From Auraticoccus monumenti (GTDB lineage Bacteria > Actinomycetota > Actinomycetes > Propionibacteriales > Propionibacteriaceae), in assembly GCF_900101785.1 (NCBI RefSeq), contig NZ_LT629688.1:1488001-1552000 (forward strand): a stretch of DNA of 64,000 bases, written 5' to 3'. The position numbers were made by a program, and so were the translations under genes. The notes beneath the pieces were generated by a model. That model was not told the origin of the DNA, made no database searches, and saw nothing but the letters and a program-made list of their open reading frames with translations. Of the stretch, positions 16,895 through 25,403 are shown one piece after another. Positions within the stretch are counted from its first letter, which is position 1, and every line of letters begins with the position of its first letter.

Positions 16895-17312
16895 TCCAGG
16901 GTCACCGCAGGGTGACGTCGTCAGCACCCACCCAGAGCCCTCGTGCAGCGCACGGGGGCTCTGGCGTGTCTCGGGGCTGGAGGGCGGGGGCCGGACGCAG
17001 GTCAGGGCCGGGTCGAGGGTCCGGTTCGGAGGTCGGTCGACGTGGGCGTCGTCCTGGGGGCACGTTGTCAGGCGGCGTGGAGGTGCGCGACGTCGATCTC
17101 GACCGAGGTCTGGCCAGGATGCGTGCGGCCGCGGGCGCGGGTCCAGCCAGGCGCCGGGACGGACCATCGTGGTCGGGATGCTGCCGAGTGCCGGGGCGGC
17201 GGGTCCCGTACTCGCTCTCCGGCGATCTGGGGCCTTCGACACCCCGGGTGCATACGTGGTCCATGCTCAGAGCGCGCTCGGATAGCCGCAGACCGTGTTC
17301 CGGGGCGCCCGA
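16895..17312. other. 418-base non-coding stretch with a relic of the neighbouring HNH gene
   Basis: No intact gene. Apart from the short relic at 17068-17115, nothing recognisable is seen. The region separates namZ from the convergent DUF222/HNH gene and probably arose by decay of a second copy of that gene. Confidence 0.6.
17068..17115 (-). pseudogene. Remnant of a DUF222/HNH gene 3' end
   Basis: In the same orientation as the intact gene, this stretch reads QTSVEIDVAHLHAA then stop. The intact gene at 17313 ends QTSVEIDLVHLQAA then stop. About 46 bases align with only a few mismatches, 245 bp apart. The codons upstream do not continue the homology. It is best read as the tail of a decayed duplicate. 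Confidence 0.75.
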
Positions 17313-18542
17313 TCAGGCGGCTTGGAGGTGTACGAGGTCGATCTCGACCGAGGTCTGGTCGAGGACGCGTTCTCGGTAGGTGTCGGGTGGTCGGTAGTGG
17401 TGTGCGGTGAGGTGGCCGTGGGACTTCATCCGGTGGTGCCGCCTGCAGAGGGAGCGCAGGTTGCCCGCGTTGGTGGGTCCGCCTCGTTCCCAGGGGTGGT
17501 GGTGGTCGAGGTCGGTGCGGTCGGCGGGGACCTGGCAGCCGGCGACCCGGCAGCGTCCGTCGCGCCACTGCAACGCCTGTCGTAGCGCACCGGGTGGCTG
17601 GTAGCCGAGGCTGGTGGTGTCCAGCACCTGACCGGACGCGTCCAGGACCAGGCGGCGGAACAGGGTGGTCTCCTGGGTGGCGAGCTCGCGGACCCAGGCG
17701 GCCGGGACCGGGATCCCGTGGCCGCGGACCGCTCCGGGTCCATCGGTGAGGCCGATGAGGTCGCGGGCGTCGATGCTGATGGCGACCTCGGCGCGGACGG
17801 TGGTCTGAGTGCCCTCGCAGCTGGTCAGCCAGTGGCAGATCAGGTCGGCGCGCTTCTGGTCCTGGGTGCGCTGGTCGAGCTCGCCGGTGTCGGGGTCGAT
17901 CTCGGGCAGGGCGCGGGCGGCGGTGGCGAGCCGCTTCTCGATCGCGACCGCGATGGTGGTGGGGACGTAGGCGTTGATCCAGCTCATCGCGTGGTCGACG
18001 TGGACGATCTCGACCCGTCGACGGTCCCTGGCGGTCTCGGCCTCGGCGGTGCTCTGGTCGGGTTCGATCCGGGCCCGGAGCCGCTTCAGCCAGGCCCGCA
18101 GCTCGGCGGGGGTGTGGGTGGCGGCGTAGTCCACGGCCCGGGTGTCCAGGAGGCCGATGAGGGTGTCGGTGTGGGCGGTGGTGAGCACCGAGTGGATGGT
18201 CCGCACCCGGTGGGCGTCGACCGCCCCCAGGCTGAAGGCCCGCCACAGGGCGGGGAGGGAGCGTCGGACGGTGTCGGCGGTGGAGAGGATGACCTCGACG
18301 CTGAGCTCTGAGACGGCCAGGGTCTGCGCGATGTCGAGGACCGTGGAGCCGAGGCCGGTGGCGGCGCGGTGGCGTGAGGGCTCGGTGGCCTGGAGCGCGG
18401 CCCGGGCCTCGTCGCGGTGGTCCAGCATCGCGGCCCAGAGCGCGAACTCGGCCTGCGCCGCAGCCCGGCGGGCGTGCGCCAGCCGGCCGAGGTGGGGGAC
18501 ATCGCACCCCTCCTCGAGGGGTGGCGCAGCGGTGAGCTCCAT
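17313..18542 (-). CDS. DUF222 and HNH endonuclease domain protein (13E12 repeat family)
   Basis: 409 residues. The N-terminal about 290 residues are the helical DUF222 domain found in mycobacterial 13E12 repeats. The C-terminus holds a complete HNH motif: CRVAGCQVPADRTDLDHHHP, then GGPTNAGNL and LCRRHHRMK. The paired Cys and His residues should bind zinc and the DHHHP histidine should be catalytic. Such genes occur in many scattered copies in actinobacteria and may behave like selfish nuclease elements, though no mobility is visible. A degraded copy of its 3' end lies 245 bp downstream. It is convergent with namZ. Confidence 0.92.
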   Translation of the reverse strand: MELTAAPPLEEGCDVPHLGRLAHARRAAAQAEFALWAAMLDHRDEARAALQATEPSRHRAATGLGSTVLDIAQTLAVSELSVEVILSTADTVRRSLPALWRAFSLGAVDAHRVRTIHSVLTTAHTDTLIGLLDTRAVDYAATHTPAELRAWLKRLRARIEPDQSTAEAETARDRRRVEIVHVDHAMSWINAYVPTTIAVAIEKRLATAARALPEIDPDTGELDQRTQDQKRADLICHWLTSCEGTQTTVRAEVAISIDARDLIGLTDGPGAVRGHGIPVPAAWVRELATQETTLFRRLVLDASGQVLDTTSLGYQPPGALRQALQWRDGRCRVAGCQVPADRTDLDHHHPWERGGPTNAGNLRSLCRRHHRMKSHGHLTAHHYRPPDTYRERVLDQTSVEIDLVHLQAA

Positions 18543-18838
18543 GACCCCGACGCTACGGACCGGGTCTGACAGTTTCGGCGCTGCGGCTCGGTCCGTGGCG
18601 AAAGGAGCCCTGCGGTGGTCGGCGACACCAGCCGCATCTCCTCGGTCCGGCCGCGGCCGCCCCTGCGTCAGCCGGGGTCGGTGCAGCAGCGACTCGAGGG
18701 CCGATGAGCACGCCGCTGGCGTTCACCCCTTCGCACAGCGTCGCCTGCGTCGAGGAGGTTCGCGGACCGCAGCACCAGCGGGAGGTCCGGCACGCCTTGG
18801 CTCCGACTGAGGTCAGCCAGCCAGGAAGCGGAACCAGC
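18543..18838. other. 296-base gap without a supported gene
   Basis: Lies between the 5' end of the HNH gene and the 3' end of the anti-sigma gene. Short frames here lack coding character. It should contain the HNH promoter; no distinct motif is seen. Confidence 0.5.
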
Positions 18839-19684
18839 TCAGGCGGGGAGCTCGCCGCGGACCAGGGAGTTGCCCGAGTGCGCGGCATCACCGTCCGACC
18901 GGGGCTCGATCGACACGTCGACCAGCGGCCACCGCGTCACGTCGACGTCAGGCGGCACCAGCCAGCGGCCCTCGGCCCCGACCAGGGTGCCGAGCTTGGT
19001 CATCTCGCTGAGGTCGGGGGCGATCAGCCAGACCTGGAGCTCGCCGTCCACGTCAGCCGGCTCGTCCAGGTCGACCCGCAGCTCGCGCTGGCCGTCCTCA
19101 CCCTCCACCAGCCGGGCGACGCCCTGGGCGGGCAGCGGCCCGACCGGGGACAGCTCGGTGCGTGCGACCTCGCGCACCGCGGGCGCGGTGATCCGGTCCC
19201 AGCCCAGTCCGAGGCCGATGCCGACCACGAGGGCGACGGCGGCAGCCAGCAGCGCGAGCACGGGTCGCCGACGGACCGGAGCCCGGTCTGGCCGGAGCGG
19301 CGTGGCCCCACCCGGGGTCCCGGGACGGGTCGAGCCAGGCCCCTGCTGCTCGGGGGCAGGACGTAGGTAGTCGGCGTAGCGGCGAGGGGTCTCGTCCGCT
19401 GGCGGCTCAGCAGGCTCGCCCTCCTCACCAGCGGCGGACTCGGCGGTGGTTCCAGCACCGGAGGCGCCACCGACGGTGACCGCGAGCACGCGGTCCCACA
19501 CCTCGGGAGCAGGGGGGACCAGCTCGCCGTCGGGGTCCAGCGAGCGTCCCACGGCGACCACGCGCCGCAGCTCGGACAGCTCGGACCGGCACTCGGGGCA
19601 CTCGGAGAGGTGACGGAGGTCGTCGCTGGAGCCCGCGTCCTCGCCGAGGGCGAGCAGGGCCAGCAGGTCAGCCGGCAGGTGCAT
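18839..19684 (-). CDS. RskA-type anti-sigma factor
   Basis: 281 residues. The N-terminus has the zinc anti-sigma motif HLSECPECRSEL (His25, Cys29, Cys32), which binds the sigma factor in the cytosol. A Pro/Glu/Ala-rich linker precedes one membrane helix near residues 140-162 (VLALLAAAVALVVGIGLGLG). The extracytoplasmic C-terminal domain (GELQVWLIAPDLSEMTKLGTL) matches the anti-sigma-K factor domain. Its start overlaps the sigma gene by 17 bases, implying coupled translation and balanced amounts. It should release the sigma factor after regulated proteolysis. Confidence 0.88.
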   Translation of the reverse strand: MHLPADLLALLALGEDAGSSDDLRHLSECPECRSELSELRRVVAVGRSLDPDGELVPPAPEVWDRVLAVTVGGASGAGTTAESAAGEEGEPAEPPADETPRRYADYLRPAPEQQGPGSTRPGTPGGATPLRPDRAPVRRRPVLALLAAAVALVVGIGLGLGWDRITAPAVREVARTELSPVGPLPAQGVARLVEGEDGQRELRVDLDEPADVDGELQVWLIAPDLSEMTKLGTLVGAEGRWLVPPDVDVTRWPLVDVSIEPRSDGDAAHSGNSLVRGELPA

Positions 19685-20288
19685 CGTCGCCCACCTCCAT
19701 CCGGCGTCGGAGCTTCACCAGACTGCGGCGGATGTGCGCCTTCACCGTACCCAACGGCAGGTTCAGCCGCTCCGCGATCTGCACGTGGGTCAGGTCGTCG
19801 TAGAACGCCATCCGCAGCACCTTGGCCGGGACCTCGGGGAGCTGGGCGATCTCGTCGGCCATCACCAGCCGCTCCACCGTGTCCTGGGTGAGGCTGGCGG
19901 GCTCGGGCTCGTCGAGCATCCCGGCCGCCTGCTGCTGGATCCGGAGCCGGCGGCTCCGGGCGTCGTGGGCGTCAGCCACCTTGTGCCGGGTGATCCCCAC
20001 CAGCCACGAACCCATCCCCGCCAGCTCGGGACGGTAGCGCGCCCGGCTCTGCCAGGCCGCCACAAACACCTTCTGGGTGACGTCCTCGGCCTCGCCCCGG
20101 TCTCCCAGCGAGCGCAGCGCCATGCTGTGCACGAGGGCGGACCAGCGCCGGTACACCGTCGCGAGGGCCGCCTCGTCGCCCTGGACGAACGCAGCGGCGA
20201 CCTCGGCGTCGGAGACGTCGTCCGGCGAGGCGGTCGCCACCAGCAGGCCTCCTCGGGTGCGCGTCGGGACAAGGGTCGGTGTGGACAT
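19668..20288 (-). CDS. ECF-type RNA polymerase sigma factor
   Basis: 206 residues from ATG 20288; the longer in-frame extension lacks coding character. Region 2 is EAALATVYRRWSALVHSMAL followed by DRGEAEDVTQKVFVAAW, the -10-recognising part. Region 4 is LPEVPAKVLRMAFYDDLTHVQIAERLNLPLGTVKAH-like, with the -35-binding helix-turn-helix. The anti-sigma gene overlaps its end. The signal that activates the pair is unknown. Confidence 0.92.
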   Translation of the reverse strand: MSTPTLVPTRTRGGLLVATASPDDVSDAEVAAAFVQGDEAALATVYRRWSALVHSMALRSLGDRGEAEDVTQKVFVAAWQSRARYRPELAGMGSWLVGITRHKVADAHDARSRRLRIQQQAAGMLDEPEPASLTQDTVERLVMADEIAQLPEVPAKVLRMAFYDDLTHVQIAERLNLPLGTVKAHIRRSLVKLRRRMEVGDDAPAG

Positions 20289-20530
20289 CGACCTAGCCGC
20301 CCAGCGGGTCGGTCGTCGGCACGACGTTACCGCTGCGGGCAACACCGCGCCCGCAGGGGCCCGCCGACGCGCCAGGACGTCGGCACGGACCCGCGACCGG
20401 GCGGCCGGGGGGTGGTGCGACTCGTCGCGTGCGCACACGAACTCCCTGGTCGTCGTCGGGGTGGGTCGGAAGGAGTTCCCGCCAGGGTCTCGGCGCGGAT
20501 GCACCAGGGGTCGGGTGGCAGAGTGGCGGC

Positions 20531-21469
20531 ATGGATCCCGTGGTCGTCGTCGGTGCCGGGCTGGCTGGACTCTCCGCCGCCCGAGAGCTCTCCCGGGAAG
20601 GCGTGCCGGTGGTGGTGCTCGACCGGGGCCGGCGGGTCGGGGGTCGGATGGCCTCCCGGCGCACCGACGGCCGTCCGGTCGACATCGGGGCCTCCTACCT
20701 CACCGTCTCCGACCCCGGCTTCGAGGCCGTGGTCACCGACTGGGAGCGGCGGGGCCTCGCCCACCCCTGGACCGACACCTTCGACGTCGACGCCCCCGAC
20801 GGTCGCAGCCGGCGCAGCGGACCCGTCCGGTGGGCGGCGGGTCGCGGCCTGCGCTCGCTGGTGGAGGACCTGGCCGAGGGCCTGGACGTCCGCCAGGTCA
20901 CCGTCGAGCAGGTGGACGGCGGTCGGCACGTGGCCGGCCTGGACGCCTCGGCCGTGGTGCTGGCCATGCCCGACCCGCAGGCCCGCCGCCTCCTCGGCCC
21001 GTCCCTGTCCGCCGAGCGCGAGCTGCTGGACGTCGACTCCGAGCCGGTCCTCGCGCTCACCGCCTGGTGGGGCGAGCGGGTCTGGGCGGAGCTGGACGGC
21101 GTCTTCGTCAACGACGACCCGGTGCTGTCGTGGGTGGCCGACGACGGCCGCCGCCGCGGTGACGGCGCCCCGGTGCTGGTCGCCCACTCCACCCCCGCGC
21201 TGGCCCGTGAGCACCTGGACACCCCCGACGACGCCGCACCGGCGATGCTGCGGACCCTGGCCCGCGTGGTCGGGACCGACGTCGCCCCGGAGACCACCTC
21301 GGTGCACCGCTGGACCTTCGCCCGTCCCACCGGCGGGCACGGACGTTCCTTCCACCTGTCCGACGGCCTGGTCGGGTTCTGCGGGGACGCCTGGTCCGAC
21401 AAGCCCCGGGTCGAGGCGGCCTGGGTGTCGGGGACCGCGCTGGCCCGTGAGCTGGTGAGCCGCCTCTGA
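20531..21469 (+). CDS. NAD(P)/FAD-dependent amine oxidase-like protein (renalase-type)
   Basis: 312 residues from ATG 20531, chosen because the FAD Rossmann motif VVVVGAGLAGLSAARELSREG begins at residue 4. GRRVGGRMASRRTDGRPVDIGASY is the second FAD-contacting block typical of renalase-like flavoproteins. The C-terminus (DGLVGFCGDAWSDKPRVEAAWVSG) closes the FAD domain. Probably a cytosolic oxidase of small amines or dihydronicotinamide isomers; the substrate is not readable. It is convergent with the CHAD gene, eight bases apart. No clear ribosome binding site; CAGAGT lies six bases before the ATG, so leaderless expression is possible. Confidence 0.82.
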   Translation: MDPVVVVGAGLAGLSAARELSREGVPVVVLDRGRRVGGRMASRRTDGRPVDIGASYLTVSDPGFEAVVTDWERRGLAHPWTDTFDVDAPDGRSRRSGPVRWAAGRGLRSLVEDLAEGLDVRQVTVEQVDGGRHVAGLDASAVVLAMPDPQARRLLGPSLSAERELLDVDSEPVLALTAWWGERVWAELDGVFVNDDPVLSWVADDGRRRGDGAPVLVAHSTPALAREHLDTPDDAAPAMLRTLARVVGTDVAPETTSVHRWTFARPTGGHGRSFHLSDGLVGFCGDAWSDKPRVEAAWVSGTALARELVSRL

Positions 21470-21477
21470 CCGCGTCC

Positions 21478-22935
21478 TCAGCGCTCCTTGCGGCCCCAGC
21501 GTCGCTCCGCCTCGGCCCGGATCCGGCGGGCCAGCTCCTCCTCGCGGGCCATCAGGTAGCCGTAGGTGAAGCCGTTCTGACCGCCGTCGGCGCCGGCCGC
21601 GGCTCCCAGCCGGCGGAGGAACGCGGCGCTGACCGCGCTGTCCTGGTGCTCACCCAGCAGGGTCTGCAGCCGGGTGGTGTCCTTGATGGTGCGGGTGGCC
21701 TGCTTGCTCCCCGCCTGGGCGGCCAGCTCGGCGGCGTAGCGGTGGCGCTTGGCGGCCTTGCGGGCGCGGTGCAGGGCCTCGACGTCGCCACCCGCCTCGG
21801 CCAGCCGCGTCGTCACCTTCTTCTCCGCGCGGCGCAGGTAGCCGTCCACGGCCTCGGCCGGATCGCCCGCCACGGCGGTCAGGGGCGGCAGCGTCCGCCA
21901 CCGCAGCAGCAACCGCAGCAGGGTCTGGTAGCGGTCGCCGGACATGGCCTCGACGGCCCGCTCCCAGTGCTCGGCCCGCTCGGAGGAGAGCGTGCTCTCC
22001 ACGAACGCGGCGACCGGCCCGAGGACGACCTCGGCGGGGAGCTCGGCGATCTTGGCGGCCAGCCGCTCCTGCAGCACGTCGCGGTCCCGCACCTCGCCGA
22101 GCAGGCCGGCGAACCAGACCAGCTCGGCCTCCAGCACCGCGATCTCGTCGGGGTCGAAGAGCGCGTCGAAGACCCGCAGGGTGCTGCGCAGCCGGCGGAT
22201 CGCCACCCGGTACTTGTGCACCAGCGGCTCGTCGCGACGCAGCCCGATGTCGCAGCGGGCGATCTCGCGGCACTGGTCGGCCAGGTAGGCCCAGGCCAGC
22301 GCGCCGACGGTGTCGAGCTCGTCGGGGGCGCTCGCCGGGGCGGCACCGCCGAGCGCCCGCTGCAGCCGGCTGGTCGACGTGCCGAGGGTCTCGCCCGCGG
22401 CCTGCAGCCGCTTGGCGATGCGCCGGGCCGGCTTGGCGCCTCCCTCGGAGGCGGGTCGCAGGGTGACCTCGCGCCAGCTGCTGACCCGGCTCTCCCGACC
22501 CAGGGTGACGGCGCTGACACGGTCGTCGGCCAGCTCGAGCAGCAGCGTGCCGTCGGCGGCCCGGAGGCGGTGGGTGGTGCGCGTGACGCCGACCCGGGCC
22601 ACGGGGGAGAGCTGCTCACCGGCCTGCGCGCCGACCACCAGGGCCCGGAGGGTCCGGGGTGGCTGCTCCGACGTCGAGGGGTCCGCGATGTCGGCGCGGC
22701 CGTCCGCGTGGGGCACCTCCAGGTGCCAGCCCGCGTCCGGACCGTCCGCGCGGAGACGCAGCGTCAGCTCGTGCTGGGCTAGGTGGCCGGAGGGGGTGTC
22801 GAGGTAGGTGTCCTGGAGCTGCAGCTCCGAGGTCTCCCAGCGGTGCCCGGCCGGCGCGCGGCCGCGGAGCGGGGCGAGGGGCAGGTCCTCGGGCAGCTCG
22901 TGCCCGTCACCACGGTCCAGCAGCTCGTCGACCAC
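21478..22935 (-). CDS. CYTH-CHAD domain protein with degenerate CYTH part
   Basis: 485 residues from the GTG at 22935, which has GGGAGGA at good spacing; an in-frame ATG at 22992 is an alternative. Residues 1 to about 200 look like a CYTH/thiamine-triphosphatase-like barrel (LQLQDTYLDTPSGHLAQHELTLRLR), but the usual ExExK N-terminal motif is replaced by DELLDRG. Residues about 210-485 form a CHAD domain: conserved HKYRVAIRRLRSTLRVF and HRARKAAKRHRYAAEL helices with many His, Arg and Lys, known to bind inorganic polyphosphate. The protein probably binds polyphosphate; enzymatic activity of the CYTH part is doubtful. Confidence 0.85.
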   Translation of the reverse strand: MVDELLDRGDGHELPEDLPLAPLRGRAPAGHRWETSELQLQDTYLDTPSGHLAQHELTLRLRADGPDAGWHLEVPHADGRADIADPSTSEQPPRTLRALVVGAQAGEQLSPVARVGVTRTTHRLRAADGTLLLELADDRVSAVTLGRESRVSSWREVTLRPASEGGAKPARRIAKRLQAAGETLGTSTSRLQRALGGAAPASAPDELDTVGALAWAYLADQCREIARCDIGLRRDEPLVHKYRVAIRRLRSTLRVFDALFDPDEIAVLEAELVWFAGLLGEVRDRDVLQERLAAKIAELPAEVVLGPVAAFVESTLSSERAEHWERAVEAMSGDRYQTLLRLLLRWRTLPPLTAVAGDPAEAVDGYLRRAEKKVTTRLAEAGGDVEALHRARKAAKRHRYAAELAAQAGSKQATRTIKDTTRLQTLLGEHQDSAVSAAFLRRLGAAAGADGGQNGFTYGYLMAREEELARRIRAEAERRWGRKER

Positions 22936-23028
22936 CGCGTCCTCCCGTCTCGCACGGGTGCGGTCGCGCTGCCGCACCCAGGTGCGGAGCATGCCACACC
23001 GCCCGGAGGACCGGGACGGTGGGCTGAG

Positions 23029-23101
23029 CATCCCCAACGGGATTCGAACCCGCGCTACCGCCTTGAAAGGGCGGGGTCCTGGGCCGCTAGACGATGGGGA
23101 C
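23029..23101 (-). tRNA. tRNA-Glu (anticodon TTC)
   Basis: 73 bases without encoded CCA. Acceptor GTCCCCA pairs with TGGGGAT, the first pair being G-U. The anticodon loop CTTTCAA is closed by a GC-rich stem (CCGCC/GGCGG). The T-arm is CGGGTTCGAATCCCG. It sits between the CHAD and SH3-protein genes on the same strand. Confidence 0.95.
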
Positions 23102-23189
23102 CCGGTGGACCCCACCCTACCGAAAACGCCGCGGCCCGCGACCCCGACGGGAGGTCGGGGACGCGGGCCGCAGGGTGCGGAGCCGGGGC

Positions 23190-24788
23190 TCAGCGCAGGG
23201 TGGTGATGTGCACGTGGTTCTTGTGGTTGGCGTTGTCTGAGCCGCGGTCGGCCATGTAGCGCCACCCCTCGCCGGCACGGCGGACGTTCCAGATGCGCTG
23301 GTCGTAGATGATGTACTCCACGTTCAGCTCGCGGGCGTTGTCCTTGATCCACTCCGCCATGTCCCACCCGAGCGCCCGGCCCGAGGCCGAGGAGTAGCTC
23401 GGCAGCATGGCGTCCAGGGCCCGGCCGGACGGGTGGTCCGGGATCGGGTCGGCCCGGACGCCGTAGTAGGTGCTCACCTGGGGGTAGCGGGCCTGGAGGC
23501 GGGCCAGCAGGTACGTCGAGTTGGAGGTCAGGCCCGAGAGGCCGCTGCTGCTCCCGCCGCCGCTGCCGCCGGCACCGGTGCCGGGCCTGGTGCTCGACAG
23601 GTACTGGGCGGTCACCCAGCGGACGGCCCCGTTGTGGATGATCTGGGCGCGTCCGTTCTCGACCTTCCCGGTCACCGCCAGCTTGGTGCCACGCGGCACC
23701 TCGGAGTAGGTGGTCGAGTTCCTCGAGGCGCTGCGGATGTCCAGCGCGGTGGTGGCGTACTTGTGACCGACCACCTCGGGCAGCTTGTCCGAGGGCGCCG
23801 GCGAGGTGGCCCCGGCCGGCTTCTTCGACGTCAGGTACCGGGCCGAGACCCAGCGCTTCTTGCCCTTGAAGGTCACCTCGGTGAAGCCTGACCTGGTGGT
23901 CCCGTCGGTCGTGAAGCCGTAGCCGCGGACGGCCACGTCGATCACGGACGCGCTGAGGCTGGGACCCGTGCGGATGTTGAGGGCCACGGTGCCGTAGCGC
24001 CACTCCTCCTTGCCCTGGGGCTTGCCGGCCGCCGGCTTGCTCGTGGTGGGCTCGGTCTTCGACAGGTACCTCGCCGACACCCACCGGGTGCTGCCCTTGA
24101 AGGTGACCTCGGCGAACCCGTCGCGGGTGGTGCCGTGGAGCTCGAAGCCGTAGCCGGTGCCGGCGACGTCGACCACGCGGGCGCTGCTGCTCGGTCCGGT
24201 GCGGACGTTGAGCGGGACGGTGCCGTAGCGCCACTCCGTCCTCGCGGGGGCCGACGACCCGCTGCCCGGCTTCTTCTCGGTGAGGTACTGGGAGGTGACC
24301 CAGCGGACCTTGCCCTTGAAGTTGACCTCGGTGTAGCCGCCACGGGTCTCGCCGGTGACCTGGAAGCCGTAGCCCTTGGCCGCCACCGTGACCACCGCGG
24401 CCGACAGCGACGGTCCGGTGCGGACGTTGAGCGCGGTGGTGCCGTAGCGCCAGCCCCTGGACGCCTTGGCGTCCGCGGCGGCGTCGTCACCGCCGCCGGC
24501 CACGACGTAGCGGGAGGAGACCCAGGCGGTGGTGCCGGCGAAGCCGACCTGGGTCCAGCCGTCCTCGGCCTGACCCTTCACCGGCAGGCTCTGCCCGGTG
24601 CCGAGCGCGCCGACCACGCGGTACCTCGTCCCGGGACCGGAGCGCACGTTCACGCTGGTGGTCGCGGTGACCATGGTGGTGCGGGCCTCTGCGGTGCTGC
24701 TCACCACCACCGAGATCCCGGAGACGAGGCCGGCGGTCATCACGAGGGATGCCGCCACCCCGCCCATGCGTTTCAGGGCGCTGTTCAC
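23190..24788 (-). CDS. Secreted multi-SH3 cell-wall protein with VldE/ARB_07466-like C-terminal domain
   Basis: 532 residues from the GTG at 24788, with GGGGAGGA nine bases upstream. Residues 1-36 form a signal peptide (KRMGG, hydrophobic core, TAEA). Five bacterial SH3 modules follow: four of the NVRTGPSLSA type and one diverged (DIRSASRNSTT). Three neighbouring modules recur at 219 and 231 bp. A Gly/Ser linker leads to a domain with HPSGRALDAMLPSY, EYIIYDQRIWNVRR and HKNHVHI, the pattern of a LAS-type D-Ala-D-Ala peptidase-like fold with metal-binding His and Asp. A probable peptidoglycan peptidase targeted by its SH3 repeats. Confidence 0.86.
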   Translation of the reverse strand: MNSALKRMGGVAASLVMTAGLVSGISVVVSSTAEARTTMVTATTSVNVRSGPGTRYRVVGALGTGQSLPVKGQAEDGWTQVGFAGTTAWVSSRYVVAGGGDDAAADAKASRGWRYGTTALNVRTGPSLSAAVVTVAAKGYGFQVTGETRGGYTEVNFKGKVRWVTSQYLTEKKPGSGSSAPARTEWRYGTVPLNVRTGPSSSARVVDVAGTGYGFELHGTTRDGFAEVTFKGSTRWVSARYLSKTEPTTSKPAAGKPQGKEEWRYGTVALNIRTGPSLSASVIDVAVRGYGFTTDGTTRSGFTEVTFKGKKRWVSARYLTSKKPAGATSPAPSDKLPEVVGHKYATTALDIRSASRNSTTYSEVPRGTKLAVTGKVENGRAQIIHNGAVRWVTAQYLSSTRPGTGAGGSGGGSSSGLSGLTSNSTYLLARLQARYPQVSTYYGVRADPIPDHPSGRALDAMLPSYSSASGRALGWDMAEWIKDNARELNVEYIIYDQRIWNVRRAGEGWRYMADRGSDNANHKNHVHITTLR

Positions 24789-25030
24789 CGTTGTGTGTCC
24801 TCCCCGACGACCTTCCCAAGCCGTCGATCGTGGGATGTGGATCAGCAGGACCTTCGACGCTTCCCCGGTGGCAGCGCTTGCACGCCCCACCTCGTCATTC
24901 CCTGCAGACCACCGATTTCTGCGGACACTATTGGCGTGCTCTCAGGTCGTGCAATAACCCTCAACCTCCGGTGCAAGTTGACACGCCGCTTTCTTCCTAA
25001 GAACTACACCAATGATATTCAGGGCCTCGA

Positions 25031-25036
25031 TAGGGT
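25031..25036 (+). promoter_or_regulatory. Probable -10 of a leaderless promoter
   Basis: TAGGGT ends six bases before the GTG at 25043 and no ribosome binding site is present. It lies at the edge of a 254-base region (24789-25042) that is markedly AT-richer than its surroundings and must also hold the promoter of the divergent SH3-protein gene; no riboswitch core was recognised there. Confidence 0.5.
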
Positions 25037-25042
25037 GCGGGT

Positions 25043-25393
25043 GTGGTGACGATGGAGCGCGAGGAGTTCGACCGGCTGGTGGAGGAGGCGCTCGCCCGGG
25101 TGCCGGCCGAGCTGGCCGCCCTGGTCGACAACTGCGTCTTCGTGGTGGAGGACGACGCCCCCGCCGAGGAGCCGGGGCTGCTCGGGCTCTACGACGGCGT
25201 CCCGCTCACCGAGCGCGACACGGGCTACGGGGCGGTCCTCCCGGACCGGGTGGTGGTCTTCATGAACCCGACGCTGGCCATCTGCGAGACCCACGAGGAG
25301 GTGGTGGAGGAGGTCGGCATCACCGTCGTGCACGAGATCGCCCACCACTTCGGCATCGACGACGCCCGGCTGCACGAGCTCGGCTGGGCCTGA
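25043..25393 (+). CDS. Small metallopeptidase (zincin_1 family)
   Basis: 116 residues. It carries HEIAHHFGID, an HExxH zinc motif with a downstream Asp as probable third ligand, characteristic of the zincin-like PF06262 family. The N-terminal part (EFDRLVEEALARVPAELAALVDN) is also typical. Cytosolic; substrates unknown. The start could be GTG 25043 or ATG 25052; the first fits leaderless transcription. It is convergent with the DUF202 pair, ten bases apart. Confidence 0.88.
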   Translation: MVTMEREEFDRLVEEALARVPAELAALVDNCVFVVEDDAPAEEPGLLGLYDGVPLTERDTGYGAVLPDRVVVFMNPTLAICETHEEVVEEVGITVVHEIAHHFGIDDARLHELGWA

Positions 25394-25403
25394 GGCCCGG
25401 CGC

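Noticed and set aside
17068-18507. A 479-codon frame over the HNH gene in another reading frame
   Set aside because: It is a shadow of the intact HNH gene except for its last about 16 codons, which are the true relic of a second copy.
18553-18891. 112-codon minus-strand frame between the HNH and anti-sigma genes
   Set aside because: It overlaps the anti-sigma 3' end in another frame, has Arg/Ser/Pro/Cys bias and no recognisable family.
22993-24234. Extension of the CHAD frame through tRNA-Glu into the SH3-protein gene
   Set aside because: It crosses a tRNA gene and is out of frame with the SH3 gene. The CHAD protein begins at 22935 or 22992.
24789-25042. Possible c-di-AMP (ydaO) riboswitch before the SH3 cell-wall gene
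   Set aside because: Such riboswitches precede wall hydrolases in actinobacteria, but none of the conserved ydaO blocks is visible here.
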